A DNA stretch of 64,000 nucleotides from positions 1-64,000 of the forward strand of contig NZ_JAXMOR010000011.1 of assembly GCF_034669705.1 (NCBI RefSeq), read 5' to 3'. How positions within the stretch are numbered: position 1 is the first letter of the stretch; each line of letters starts with the position of its first letter. A program made the position numbers and the translations under genes. The notes under the pieces were generated by a model. That model was not told the origin of the DNA. It made no database searches and worked only from the letters and a program-made list of their open reading frames with translations. Source of the DNA: Marinovum sp034669705. GTDB lineage: Bacteria; Pseudomonadota; Alphaproteobacteria; Rhodobacterales; Rhodobacteraceae. Shown here piece after piece: positions 44,813 to 53,678 of the stretch.

Positions 44813-45357
44813 TGGATAATCAGGTCCGCAATCAGGAATTGCTGCGGCGCCTCGCTCTCGGTGATTGCCCTGGCGCGGCGCAGCAGTTCGGATTTCAGCC
44901 GCACCAGCCCGATGCTGCCCTGCAGGTCGCTCTCGTTGAGCTGGCGCAGGTACTCCTGAAAGCTGTCGCGGAGGAAGAGCTTGCGCTCTTCGATGTTCGC
45001 GGCGCCGGGAAGGGTGGAATCATAGGCCATGGCGATGTTGAGCTTGAGAAACCGCGTCGTCTGTCGACCGGTGGCGGTGGTCGCGGTGATGTTGACGATG
45101 ATTTCCTTGAACGGCGTGACCGCGATGTTCTCGCCGGCAATCTCGGCTGGTGCGGCGACCGGCTCTGCTGCGTCCACGACCTCGGGCGCCGCATCGCCAA
45201 AGGGCAGCAGGGCCATCAACCGCTCTGGCCCGACCGAGATCACCAGCCCGCCCGCCAGCGCGATGACGCAGGCAAGCAGCAGCGCGAGCAGGCGCAGCAT
45301 CCGCTTGCCCTTGCTGGGGGAGATGTCTGCCGGTGGGTCTGAGGGCGCCGCGACCAT
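44809..45357 (-). CDS. fliL: Flagellar basal body protein FliL
   Basis: A 182-residue FliL with a single membrane segment (MLRLLALLLACVIALAGGLVIS, about residues 20-41) and a periplasmic domain ending in ELLRRARAITESEAPQQFLIADLIIQ. It associates with the stator and basal body. It is the first gene of the fliL-fliM-pflI-motE operon. A near-CtrA box lies 55 bases upstream, in the region it shares with divergent fliF. Confidence 0.9.
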   Translation of the reverse strand: MVAAPSDPPADISPSKGKRMLRLLALLLACVIALAGGLVISVGPERLMALLPFGDAAPEVVDAAEPVAAPAEIAGENIAVTPFKEIIVNITATTATGRQTTRFLKLNIAMAYDSTLPGAANIEERKLFLRDSFQEYLRQLNESDLQGSIGLVRLKSELLRRARAITESEAPQQFLIADLIIQ

Positions 45358-45411
45358 GGATCAATGCTTTCGAGTTCATCCGGTTCTTGCCCATGATGCG
45401 AAATGAAGCCC

Positions 45412-45427
45412 GTTAAAGCAAGTATAA
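45412..45427 (-). promoter_or_regulatory. Near-consensus CtrA box between fliL and fliF
   Basis: Read leftward the site is TTAT-ACTTGCT-TTAAC, which matches the CtrA consensus TTAA-N7-TTAAC at eight of nine positions. It lies in the 128-base divergent gap between fliL and fliF, so it could serve either gene or both. Confidence 0.5.
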
Positions 45428-45485
45428 AACGGCACAATAACCTTGATAGGCAAGAATAGATGTGGTTAGTTTCCAGTAGAAATGG

Positions 45486-47198
45486 ATGCGGGCAGATTTC
45501 CAGGTGCAGGCTATTCTCGAAAACCTCAGATCATTGGGCCGGCCCCGGCTGATCGCGCTTGGCGCGGTCGGGATGGGATTGGCGATGGCGGTCTTCGTCG
45601 GGCTGACGGTGTTGGGCTCCCGTGAGTACGTGTCGCTCTATCGTGACCTCTCGCCGGGCGACGCCGGCAATATCATCGAGGCGCTCGAGCAGGCCGACAT
45701 TCCCGCCCTGGCCGAGGGCGCCGGCACCGGGGTCAGCGTGCCGACCGAGGACCTGGCACGCGCCCGCATGGCGCTGGCCAGCGCCGGTCTGCCGGGTGAC
45801 GGCACCCCGGGGTGGGAGCTCTTTGACGGCGGCACCGGGCTGGGCATGAACAGCTTCATGCAGCGGGTCAACCGGATGCGCGCCATGGAGGGCGAGCTGG
45901 CCCGCTCGATCCAGACCATCGACGGCATCGAGGCGGCGCGGGTCCACCTGGTGCTGCCCGAGCGCGAACCCTTCAGCCGCGAGCGCGCCCGGCCCTCGGC
46001 CTCGGTGATCGTCCGCGGCTCGCGCCAGATTGCCACCCGTCAGGCGCAGGCGATCCGCGCTCTGGTGGCCTCGGCGGTGCCTGATCTGATGCCGGCGCAG
46101 GTGACGGTGCTTTCGGCCTCCGGCGAGACCATCCTTGCCGAGGATGGCGCGCCGGGCAGCGAGGCCTCGCTGCAATCGGCCCGTGCCCAGATCGAGGACC
46201 GGCTTTCGCAGCGCATCGCCCAGATCCTGTCCGCCCGGGTCGGCGCCGGCAATGCGCGGGTGCAGGTCAGCGTCGACCTCTCGACCGAACGGCGGATCAT
46301 CCACCAGCAGACCTTCGATCCTGCACAGCGCGTCGTCCGATCGACCGAAACCCGCGAGGAAAGCCGCGAGGACCAGCGCGCCGCCAGCGGCGAGGTCGGC
46401 GTCAATGACAACATCCCCGCCGCGCTGGCCGCCGATGTGCCCGGCGGCGCCTCGAACAGCTCGAACAGCACCAACGAGGTGGTCAACTACGAGATCGGCG
46501 GCATCAAATCCGAGATCGTGCAGGAGCCCGGCGAGATCGAGAAGGTCTCGGTCGCGGTGCTCGTCAACGGCATCTATAACGTGCAGGGCGGCGGTGCGGT
46601 CGACTACCAGGAGCGCGACTCGGCCGAGCTGGCGCAGCTCGAGGCGCTGGTACAGAGCGCCATCGGCTTCGATGCCGGCCGCGGCGACAGCGTCGAGGTG
46701 GTGAGCCTGCGGTTCATGGATTACTCGATGGATGTGGGCGAGCCCACCGGCGGCGGCATTGCCCAGATGCTGAGCGACAACATCGGCACGGCGCTGCGCG
46801 GCGGCTTTGCTCTGGCGCTGGTCGGATCGGTGCTGTTTCTCGGTGTGCGCCCGGCGCTCAACCGCATCCTCGAGCCGGTGGCGCTGGCCGATGGCAGCGC
46901 CGCGACAGAGGCCCTGCCCGGCACGTCGGAGGCCGCACGGCTGGCCGCCGAGGGCGCCAAGACGCCGGCGATCGGCAAGGCTTCGACGGGCGAGACCGGT
47001 GAGCCACCGGTGTTCCACAGCGGCACCGTGCTCGACCCGCTGCCGCCCGGCGCGGAGAATGACACCGTGGCGCTGGCCTCGGTCCAGGGCGGGGTGCAGC
47101 GCGGCTGGATCAACACCGTGGGCCAGCTGATCGAGCATGAGCCCGAGGATGCGGTCAAGGTGCTGCGCGGCTGGCTGGCAGAGGGACGCAGCGCATGA
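45486..47198 (+). CDS. fliF: Flagellar MS-ring protein FliF
   Basis: A 570-residue MS-ring protein. The first membrane helix is near residues 20-45, followed by the ring-building motifs LYRDLSPGDAGNIIEALEQADI and ARVHLVLPEREPF. The second helix is near residues 438-460, and the C-terminal tail QLIEHEPEDAVKVLRGWL should bind FliG. ATG at 45486 is used; an ATG at 45482 is out of frame. It leads the rightward fliF-H-N-P-G set, and fliH starts inside its stop. Confidence 0.95.
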   Translation: MRADFQVQAILENLRSLGRPRLIALGAVGMGLAMAVFVGLTVLGSREYVSLYRDLSPGDAGNIIEALEQADIPALAEGAGTGVSVPTEDLARARMALASAGLPGDGTPGWELFDGGTGLGMNSFMQRVNRMRAMEGELARSIQTIDGIEAARVHLVLPEREPFSRERARPSASVIVRGSRQIATRQAQAIRALVASAVPDLMPAQVTVLSASGETILAEDGAPGSEASLQSARAQIEDRLSQRIAQILSARVGAGNARVQVSVDLSTERRIIHQQTFDPAQRVVRSTETREESREDQRAASGEVGVNDNIPAALAADVPGGASNSSNSTNEVVNYEIGGIKSEIVQEPGEIEKVSVAVLVNGIYNVQGGGAVDYQERDSAELAQLEALVQSAIGFDAGRGDSVEVVSLRFMDYSMDVGEPTGGGIAQMLSDNIGTALRGGFALALVGSVLFLGVRPALNRILEPVALADGSAATEALPGTSEAARLAAEGAKTPAIGKASTGETGEPPVFHSGTVLDPLPPGAENDTVALASVQGGVQRGWINTVGQLIEHEPEDAVKVLRGWLAEGRSA

Positions 47199-47869
47199 GC
47201 TACCTGTTCGATCGCAACTTCGACGCCGAAGCCGAGGGCGGCCCGCGCGGCGCGGCGCCCGCCAACGAGCCGATGATCCCGCTGGCGCAGTTCGAACAGG
47301 CGCTCGCCGAGGCGCGCGCCGCGGCCCATGAGGCCGGTGTCCAGCAGGGCCGGGCCGAGGCGCAGCAGACGGCGCAGAGCTCCGAGACCACCCGCAGGCT
47401 GCAACTGGCCGAGGCGGTGGTGCCGGTGCTGCAGGCGCTTTTCGCCGACAACGAGGCACATCACGCGGCGCTCGAGTCGCAGATGGTGGATTTCGTGCTC
47501 TCGGTCTTTGAACAGCTGGCCCCGGATGTCAGCGCCGCGCTGGCCGAGGGGCAGGCCCGTCGCGAGGCGCTTGGCGCGGTGCGCATGGCGCTGGGGGCGG
47601 CGCAGCTGACGCTCTATTTCCCGCCGGAAAGCCTTGAGGCGGCGGCGCCGGAACTGGAAGCGGCGGCGCGCGAGGCGGGCTTTGGCGGCCGGCTCTCTCT
47701 GCGCCCCGACCCGGCGCTGCGGCCCGGCGATCTGCGCGCGGCCTGGGATCAGGGGGTGATGTCCTACAGCTTCGCCGAGATCTGCGCCCGCGTCCTCGAG
47801 GCGCTGGGGATGGCCCGGCGCGACATCGAGCAAAGGCTCGGGCAGAAACTGACAGGAGAGACGTCATGA
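47195..47869 (+). CDS. fliH: FliH-type flagellar export regulator
   Basis: A 224-residue protein with an Ala- and Gln-rich coiled region (about residues 30-80, FEQALAEARAAAHEAGVQQGRAEAQQ) and a C-terminal half resembling FliH. It would regulate the export ATPase FliI. Similarity is weak, as usual for FliH, and the call depends on its position between fliF and fliN. ATGA overlaps lie at both ends. Confidence 0.75.
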   Translation: MSYLFDRNFDAEAEGGPRGAAPANEPMIPLAQFEQALAEARAAAHEAGVQQGRAEAQQTAQSSETTRRLQLAEAVVPVLQALFADNEAHHAALESQMVDFVLSVFEQLAPDVSAALAEGQARREALGAVRMALGAAQLTLYFPPESLEAAAPELEAAAREAGFGGRLSLRPDPALRPGDLRAAWDQGVMSYSFAEICARVLEALGMARRDIEQRLGQKLTGETS

Positions 47870-48240
47870 ACGAAATGACCGACACCACCGCCGAGGCCAC
47901 CGCCGCGGAAAAGCCCGGCGAGACCGACGCACCCGAACCCCTGCGCACCGCCGCACAGGCCGCCGCGGCCGCCGCGGCCGGCGGCGGCACCGGGATCGAC
48001 GCGATGCTCAACGTCGGGCTCGACGTGCAGATCGTGCTGGGCCGCGCCAAGATGCCGATTGCCCAGCTGCTCAAGCTCTCGCGCGGCTCGATCATCGAAC
48101 TCGACAAGGCCATCGGCCAGCCGGTCGAGGTGGTGATCAGCGACCGGCTGGTGGCGCGCGGCGATCTGGTCAAGCTGGCCGATGACCGGCTGGGCGTCTC
48201 GCTGACAGAGATCGTCAAGGATTACGTGTCGGACACATGA
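47866..48240 (+). CDS. fliN: Flagellar motor switch protein FliN
   Basis: A 124-residue FliN. After an Ala- and Glu-rich N-terminal tail, the SpoA domain (about residues 48-122) carries LNVGLDVQIVLGRAKMPIAQLL and the final LVARGDLVKLADDRLGVSLTEI. It forms the lower C-ring with FliM. ATGA overlaps lie on both sides. Confidence 0.92.
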   Translation: MNEMTDTTAEATAAEKPGETDAPEPLRTAAQAAAAAAAGGGTGIDAMLNVGLDVQIVLGRAKMPIAQLLKLSRGSIIELDKAIGQPVEVVISDRLVARGDLVKLADDRLGVSLTEIVKDYVSDT

Positions 48241-49058
48241 CCCTGCGGCGGGCCCTTCCGGCTGGCCTTGGTGCCGCGCTGTTGATCGGCCTTGCCGCTG
48301 CCCCCGCCGGAGCGCAGCAGGCCGGCAGCGACCTGCTTGGCGCCATCGGTGACGCGCTGAGCGACGCGCCCGCCGGATCGGACGAGCGCGCCAGCCTTTC
48401 GGGGCGGATCATACAGCTGGTGGCGGCGATCACCGTGCTGTCGCTGGCGCCGGGCCTGCTGGTGATCATGACCAGCTTCACCCGCTTCGTGATCGTCTTT
48501 TCGATGCTGCGCTCGGCGCTGGGGCTGAACCAGACCCCGCCCAACATGGTGCTGAGCTCGATGGCACTGTTCATGACCTTCTTCGTGATGCAGCCGGTGT
48601 TCCAGGACGCCTGGGACGACGGGGTGCAGCCGCTGATGAACAACGCCATTAGCGAGGAACAGGCGCTGCGCCGGATCGGTGACCCGTTCCGCGCCTTCAT
48701 GTTCGTCAACACCCGCGAAAAGGATCTGGCGCTGTTTCACGAGATCTCGGGGCGAGAGGCCGAAGAGCTGCCGCCGCTGGCCGAGACCGCCGAAGAGGCC
48801 GACTGGCGCACGCTGGTGCCGGCCTTCATGATCTCGGAGCTGCGCCGCGCGTTCACCATCGGTTTCCTGATCTACCTGCCGTTTCTGGTGATCGACCTGA
48901 TCGTCGCCTCGGTGCTGATGAGCGCCGGCATGATGATGCTGCCGCCGGTGCTGATCTCCTTGCCGTTCAAGGTGATCTTCTTCGTTCTCATCGACGGCTG
49001 GTACATGCTGGCCGGAAGTCTCATGGAAAGCTACGTCCCGGTCATCACCGGCGGCTGA
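48237..49058 (+). CDS. fliP: Flagellar export apparatus protein FliP
   Basis: A 273-residue FliP. It has a cleavable-type N-terminal signal (ALPAGLGAALLIGLAAAPAGA), then hydrophobic helices with the family signatures LLVIMTSFTRFVIVFSMLRSALG, GLNQTPPNMVLSSMALFMTFFVM, and a C-terminal GMMMLPPVLISLPFKVIFFVL. It forms part of the export gate in the inner membrane. It overlaps fliN by an ATGA junction; fliG follows after 23 bases with a GGGAGCAG site. Confidence 0.95.
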   Translation: MTLRRALPAGLGAALLIGLAAAPAGAQQAGSDLLGAIGDALSDAPAGSDERASLSGRIIQLVAAITVLSLAPGLLVIMTSFTRFVIVFSMLRSALGLNQTPPNMVLSSMALFMTFFVMQPVFQDAWDDGVQPLMNNAISEEQALRRIGDPFRAFMFVNTREKDLALFHEISGREAEELPPLAETAEEADWRTLVPAFMISELRRAFTIGFLIYLPFLVIDLIVASVLMSAGMMMLPPVLISLPFKVIFFVLIDGWYMLAGSLMESYVPVITGG

Positions 49059-49081
49059 CACGTCATACAGGGAGCAGATCA

Positions 49082-50134
49082 ATGGCCGTTGCAGATCTCA
49101 CGCGCAAGCCCACCACCGAGGCCCGTCCCCGGCCGCGCAAGCTCAGCGGGCCGCAGAAGACGGCGATCCTGTTTCTCTGCCTTGGCGAGAAGCGCGGCTC
49201 CTCGCTGCTGAGCCGGCTCGACGACCAGGAGATTCAGGAGGTCACCCGGGCGATGTCGGGGCTGGGCTCGATCTCGTCCGAGGCGGTGGAACAGGTGATG
49301 TCGGATTTTGTCGAGGAGATCACCAATGGCGGCGGCGTGGTGGGGTCGTTCTCGGTGGCCGAGAACATGCTGCGCGCGCTGCTGCCCGGCGAACAGGTCG
49401 ACAGCATCCTCAAGGACATCCGGGGTCCGCTGAAGGAGCGCGATCTCTGGGCCCGCTTCGGCGCGCTGTCCGAGAACGTGATCGCCAACTACCTCAAGAA
49501 CGAGCATGAGCAGACCGCCGCGGCCATCCTGTCGAACGTCAAGACCGATGTCGCGGCCAAGGTGCTGCCGCTGCTTGGCGAGGAGAAGATGAACCAGGTG
49601 GTCGAACGAATGATCCGCATGGAGGCGGTGCCGCAACACATGATGGCGCAGATCGAGGAATCGCTGCAGGCCGACGTCATGAATGCCGGCGCCCAGCCCA
49701 CCACCAACGAGCAGCACCAGCGCATGGCCGACCTGTTCAACAAGCTCGACCGTGTGGCCTTTGATGCCATGGCCCCTGCCCTCACCTCATCCGTGCCCGA
49801 CAGTTTCGAGGCGATCAAGGCCAAGATGTTCACCTTCGAGGACCTCGCGCGCCTCGAACCGATGGATCTCGCCAAGGTGATGCGCGGCATGCCGGGTAAC
49901 ACCGTGCCGACGGCGCTGAAAGGCGCCAGCCAGGGCACCCGCGAGGCTTTCCTCGACTCGCTTCCGGCGCGGTCGCGCGACATGCTGGCGGAAGAGATGA
50001 ACTCGATGGGCCCGGTGCGCCGCCGCGACGTGAGCGCCGCCCAGGCACTGGCGCTGGACTACGCCCGCACCCTGGCCGAAGACGAGCAGATCCGCCTGCC
50101 GATGAACGACGAAGAGGACGACACGGTGCTGTGA
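49082..50134 (+). CDS. fliG: Flagellar motor switch protein FliG
   Basis: A 350-residue FliG. The N-terminal domain KTAILFLCLGEKRGSSLLSRLD is followed by the armadillo-like middle (AAAILSNVKTDVAAKVLPLL). The C-terminal torque domain has MFTFEDLARLEPMDLAKVMR. It links the MS-ring to the C-ring and contacts the stator. It ends next to the converging DUF1217 gene. Confidence 0.94.
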   Translation: MAVADLTRKPTTEARPRPRKLSGPQKTAILFLCLGEKRGSSLLSRLDDQEIQEVTRAMSGLGSISSEAVEQVMSDFVEEITNGGGVVGSFSVAENMLRALLPGEQVDSILKDIRGPLKERDLWARFGALSENVIANYLKNEHEQTAAAILSNVKTDVAAKVLPLLGEEKMNQVVERMIRMEAVPQHMMAQIEESLQADVMNAGAQPTTNEQHQRMADLFNKLDRVAFDAMAPALTSSVPDSFEAIKAKMFTFEDLARLEPMDLAKVMRGMPGNTVPTALKGASQGTREAFLDSLPARSRDMLAEEMNSMGPVRRRDVSAAQALALDYARTLAEDEQIRLPMNDEEDDTVL

Positions 50135-50950
50135 TCAGCGCGCCTTGTAGGGGCTGAAGCCGGTGACCGCCGTGATGTCGATGGTGACCGGCACGAAGCT
50201 GCCGGAGGTGACATTGTTGCTCAGGATCTGCAGCGCCGCGTTGTTGGTGGTCAGGTCAGAGGTGGCATCCGAAATCGCCATGTAGCGGGTGACCAGCTTT
50301 TCCACGGCTTCGGGGTCCTGCAGGCTCTCAAGATCGAGCCGTTCATTGATCAGCGCGGCCTGGCGGTCGATGTCGAGCCCGGCAATCACCGCCGGCAGGC
50401 CCAGCGCGGTACGCACGAAGGTCGCCATGTCGGCATCCGCAAGGATCTCGTAGGCGGAGGAGACGTCGGCGGCCTTGCGGCGAAATTCCAGAGCGATCCC
50501 GACGGCTTCGTTCTCGTCGGCCTTGCCGTTGACGTATTGGGTGTCGATGAACTTGTCGACCATGCGGTTTTTCCAGTTGCCCAGCATGGTGTTGATGTTG
50601 CCGACGCCATCGGTGCCAAAGCCCATGGTGTTGTAGAGCTCCTTGAACCGGCTGTCGGTCAGCTTGTTCACCAGCGCGTCGTCTTCCTCGATGTTGCTCT
50701 TGAGGATCTTCTCCATCATCGCCTTGCCGAAGATCTGGTCCTCGAGGTCATGCGCCTTCATCACGAAGCTGTAGAGCCGGTAGTCCCCGATCAGGTCATC
50801 GACGGTGTCGACCTTGTCGATGTTCTCGCGGAAGTACTCGATCTCTCGGGCATTCTGCGGCTGGCTGCGCAGCAGCACCTGTTCCTTGCTTTCGGTGGCG
50901 TCGACCAGCCGCATGGCCAGGTTGCCCGACATGCCGGAGATCGAGATCAT
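50135..50950 (-). CDS. DUF1217 flagellar-cluster protein
   Basis: A 271-residue protein of the DUF1217 group, a helical family often placed with flaF and flbT in alphaproteobacterial flagellar clusters. The N-terminus is MISISGMSGNLAMRLVDATE and the body has FRENIDKVDTVDDLIGDYRLYSFVMKAHDL. It has no signal peptide. Its function is not known. It overlaps flbT by four bases and is the last gene in the leftward block that follows flagellin. Confidence 0.8.
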   Translation of the reverse strand: MISISGMSGNLAMRLVDATESKEQVLLRSQPQNAREIEYFRENIDKVDTVDDLIGDYRLYSFVMKAHDLEDQIFGKAMMEKILKSNIEEDDALVNKLTDSRFKELYNTMGFGTDGVGNINTMLGNWKNRMVDKFIDTQYVNGKADENEAVGIALEFRRKAADVSSAYEILADADMATFVRTALGLPAVIAGLDIDRQAALINERLDLESLQDPEAVEKLVTRYMAISDATSDLTTNNAALQILSNNVTSGSFVPVTIDITAVTGFSPYKAR

Positions 50951-51351
50951 GCCGGCGCCTCCGCCGGAGCCGCAAGGACTTCCGCCTCGCGCGCCAGCAG
51001 GGGGCGCAGGTCGCGCAGGGCGGTGAAATACTCGCCGAGGCTGACGTTGTTGGCGGCCGTGAAGACATGGCCGCGCAACTCTGGCGAAAAGGTTGTGGCC
51101 AGCACCGCCAGCCGCTGCTGCGCGGCCTTGGCGGCCTTGTCCCGACCCTCGGCGTCGACAAGCGCGCTCTGGATCAGGAAATAGACCGCCTTGACCGGCG
51201 TGGTCGCCGCGTCTGGCTTGAGCAGATCGGTCTCGCGGATGATGTCGGCCCGCGTCTCGACGATGATCGTGCTCTTGCGGCCGCCGTTTCGCAGCATGCA
51301 GCCGTTTACGATGACCCGTTCAAACGGCTTGAGCGTGAGATTGAGTGCCAT
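50947..51351 (-). CDS. flbT: Flagellum biosynthesis repressor FlbT
   Basis: A 134-residue FlbT. It opens with LTLKPFERVIVNGCMLRNGG and contains TDLLKPDAATTPVKAVYFLIQSALVDAE, close to the Caulobacter family pattern. FlbT limits flagellin expression, at least partly by acting on flagellin mRNA. Its start lies 32 bases inside the flaF end. Confidence 0.9.
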   Translation of the reverse strand: MALNLTLKPFERVIVNGCMLRNGGRKSTIIVETRADIIRETDLLKPDAATTPVKAVYFLIQSALVDAEGRDKAAKAAQQRLAVLATTFSPELRGHVFTAANNVSLGEYFTALRDLRPLLAREAEVLAAPAEAPA

Positions 51352-51757
51352 TTGTTTCCAATGCCGTGGGTGCCGGGCGCCGCCCCGAGAGGCCCCCCAG
51401 GATGTTCTGGTTGATGTCGATCAGCGCCTGCAGGCTGCCGGTCCCGCCCAGCACCTCGCCACAGGTCCGGTCGACCCAGACCGAGAGCGAGATCAGGCTG
51501 GCCTTGAGGCCCGCGGGAAGCTGGTTGTTGGGATTGGCCAGGTCGCCCTGCAGCCGGATCCAGAGTTGGCGGTTCTCCGCGATGGCGTCGCGCAGCCCCC
51601 CTGCCAGCAGCAGGACGCGTGCCGGCTTGCCGTCGGCGGTGGCCCAGGCGTCGAGATGCTGGCTCATGGCGCCGGTGATGCGGGCAAAGACCCGCGCTTC
51701 GATCTGCCGCGGGCTCGCGCTCTCGCGGATCGTGTTCTTGTATGCCGTAACACTCAT
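51320..51757 (-). CDS. flaF: Flagellar protein FlaF
   Basis: A 145-residue FlaF. Its start MSVTAYKNTIRESASPRQIE and the segment NRQLWIRLQGDLANPNNQLP, then LISLSVWVDRTCGEVL, are typical of the family. FlaF supports flagellin production and opposes FlbT. It follows flagellin on the same strand, and its end overlaps flbT by 32 bases. Confidence 0.9.
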   Translation of the reverse strand: MSVTAYKNTIRESASPRQIEARVFARITGAMSQHLDAWATADGKPARVLLLAGGLRDAIAENRQLWIRLQGDLANPNNQLPAGLKASLISLSVWVDRTCGEVLGGTGSLQALIDINQNILGGLSGRRPAPTALETNGTQSHAQAV

Positions 51758-51836
51758 GTTCTGCTCTGCCCCTTTCCCCGACGTTGCGGGGTTTTCTTTT
51801 GGCCGGGCGCGGCTTGTCCGTCACTCCGGCGAAGGG

Positions 51837-51857
51837 GGGGCGCCCGATGGGCGCCCC
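51837..51857 (-). terminator. Strong hairpin between flagellin and flaF
   Basis: A perfect 9-bp stem, GGGGCGCCC-GAT-GGGCGCCCC, lies 47-67 bases past the flagellin stop on the leftward strand. No clear T-run follows. It may end most flagellin transcripts or protect their 3' end while leaving some read-through into flaF-flbT. Confidence 0.6.
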
Positions 51858-51873
51858 TCCGGTATCAGAACCA

Positions 51874-51894
51874 CGGCCCCTGAACGCGGGGCCG
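51874..51894 (-). terminator. First hairpin after flagellin
   Basis: A 7-bp stem (CGGCCCC with GGGGCCG, 7-base loop) starts 10 bases past the flagellin stop, just before the stronger hairpin at 51837-51857. The tandem pair suggests a 3'-end structure for the abundant flagellin mRNA. Confidence 0.5.
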
Positions 51895-51903
51895 CTATCG
51901 CCC

Positions 51904-52827
51904 TTAACGGAACAGCGACAGGATGTTCTGCGGTGCCTGGTTGGCAATCGACAGCGACTGGGTCGCCAGCTGCTGCTGAACCTGAAGGGCCTGCAGACGC
52001 GCGGCTTCCTCTTCCATGTTGGCATCGATCATCGATCCGACCGACGCGTCGATGTTGTCGACCACGGCCTTCAGGAAGGTCTGCTGGGTCTCAATCGACC
52101 GCTCGGACTGGCCGAGCTTGGTTGCGACGTCAGTGATCTTGGTCAGGACGCCCTCGGTCGAAGCCAAGGCCCCGCCCAAGAAGGCCTCGCCATTGGTCGC
52201 GTCACCCGCGTTGGTCGCGAAAGCTGTGGCGATGGTCTTGAAGTCCGACACGACGTTGGCAATGTCGTAATCGCTGACGACGATCTCGGTGGTGGCATAT
52301 GTGCCGCCGGCCCGGGTGACGCCGGTCACGACGTTGCGGTCGTTTCCGGTTGTGGCACCGGCCGAGGTCAGCACGCCGGTTGCGCCTGCGATCGAGCCTG
52401 CCGTCGGAGGGTAGTCGCCGGCCGCCAGCATGTCGTCGCCGTTGAAGGTCGACTGGCTGAGGGTGGTTTCCATCGACTTGACCAGTTCCAGAAGGTCATC
52501 CTCGATCTCGTCGAGGCCGCTGGTCGCACCTTGGGCAAAGGCCACCTTGTCGAGGAATTCCTGCGCCAGATCCTGGACCGTTTCGGCGCCGAGACGGGCG
52601 GTGGCGACCGAGCTTTTGGTCACGGTCAGGCCTTCGTTGATCGCGGAATAGACCGAGCTGTCGCTCTTCATGGTTTCCGAGATCTGGAAGTACGCCGCAT
52701 TGTCCTTGCCGGACTCCACGTTCAGGCCCGAAGAGATCCGGTTCTGGGTGGTGTTCAGGTTGTCGTTGATGCTGCGCAGGGTCGAGAGTGCAGCCATTGC
52801 GCTGCTGTTGGTATTGATTGAAGACAT
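51904..52827 (-). CDS. Flagellin
   Basis: A 307-residue flagellin. The N-terminal D0/D1 region is MSSINTNSSAMAALSTLRSI with LNTTQNRISSGLNVESGKDN, and the C-terminus QALQVQQQLATQSLSIANQAPQNILSLFR is the standard assembly helix. The middle surface domain is short, giving a compact flagellin. It is exported as the filament subunit. The leader (52828-52941) shows no box I can name. The FlgN-like gene lies upstream on the same strand. Confidence 0.95.
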   Translation of the reverse strand: MSSINTNSSAMAALSTLRSINDNLNTTQNRISSGLNVESGKDNAAYFQISETMKSDSSVYSAINEGLTVTKSSVATARLGAETVQDLAQEFLDKVAFAQGATSGLDEIEDDLLELVKSMETTLSQSTFNGDDMLAAGDYPPTAGSIAGATGVLTSAGATTGNDRNVVTGVTRAGGTYATTEIVVSDYDIANVVSDFKTIATAFATNAGDATNGEAFLGGALASTEGVLTKITDVATKLGQSERSIETQQTFLKAVVDNIDASVGSMIDANMEEEAARLQALQVQQQLATQSLSIANQAPQNILSLFR

Positions 52828-52941
52828 TTTTTACTGCTCCGATTTCTATCGTTGGTCTTCGTCTTTCTGACGAAAACGGTCTTGCCGTGAACCATGGCTA
52901 ACATGGGCCTCGCGAAGCAGAAGGGAAAAAAAGCGTTTGTC

Positions 52942-53352
52942 CTAAATGGATTGATCCAAACGTTGCGGTTGCGACACATCCGGGGTTTTTGTCGCGCCCT
53001 CCCGATCATAGAGGCCGCGAAGGCTCTGACGGTCGCGAATTCGGTCAATTTCCTTCGCAACGGCCCCTGTTGCTTCGGTCATGCGCTGCAAAAGTTGCAG
53101 GTCCGTCTGTATCAGACCGCGCAATTCCTCGAGTTTGGCACGCAGCGACACCGCCGCCGGATCGGAGCCGGGCAGAAATTTTTCCGGCTGCCCGAAGCCT
53201 GCCTCAATTTCGCCCAGAAGCTCTGCCTTGCGCGGATAGAGTTCTTCGACCCGCGCCAACTGCCCCTGTCCGATGGCGGCGATCTCGTCGCGCAGCAACC
53301 GGGCAAGCTGATCCATCAAGAGGGCGGCGCGGGTCGGTGTCAGATCGCTCAT
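52942..53352 (-). CDS. FlgN-like flagellar chaperone candidate
   Basis: A 136-residue helical protein (LLMDQLARLLRDEIAAIGQGQLARVEELYPRKAELL opening) with heptad-like Leu/Ala spacing, as in FlgN-type chaperones for hook-associated proteins. Sequence similarity is weak, and the call rests on size, helix content and position between flgJ and flagellin. Its start overlaps the flgJ stop by four bases. Confidence 0.6.
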   Translation of the reverse strand: MSDLTPTRAALLMDQLARLLRDEIAAIGQGQLARVEELYPRKAELLGEIEAGFGQPEKFLPGSDPAAVSLRAKLEELRGLIQTDLQLLQRMTEATGAVAKEIDRIRDRQSLRGLYDREGATKTPDVSQPQRLDQSI

Positions 53353-53669
53353 CCCCTGCGCTCCCCGGCCTTGGCATCGGCATAGGCCTCGAGCGCGCCG
53401 CGCAGGCTGGCGGCGATGCCGGCGCCGCCCTGCTCGGCGATCTGCCGGCCGAAGGCCTCGGCCATGAAGGAGCGCCAGTGTTCTTCCGCCTGGCCGCCGC
53501 CGAAATCGCCGATATCGACCTGAGACAGCATCTCGTTGACCATCTGGCCGAGGAACATCGCCTCGAATTCGCGCGCCGCGGACTGGGCGGCGTCTGGCGC
53601 GGCCTTGCCCGGCTCGGCGGCCTGGGCAACCGTGACCTGGAGCGCGGCCATGTTGGTTGAAATGTCCAT
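53349..53669 (-). CDS. flgJ: FlgJ-type rod-binding protein
   Basis: A 106-residue protein equal to the N-terminal rod-capping domain of FlgJ (AAREFEAMFLGQMVNEMLSQV, FGGGQAEEHWRSFMAEAFGRQIAEQGGAGIA). The C-terminal muramidase domain of enteric FlgJ is absent, as is common in alphaproteobacteria; a separate hydrolase must open the cell wall. A GAGGAGG site precedes the ATG. It lies nine bases after flgI. Confidence 0.85.
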   Translation of the reverse strand: MDISTNMAALQVTVAQAAEPGKAAPDAAQSAAREFEAMFLGQMVNEMLSQVDIGDFGGGQAEEHWRSFMAEAFGRQIAEQGGAGIAASLRGALEAYADAKAGERRG

Positions 53670-53678
53670 GTTGCCTCC

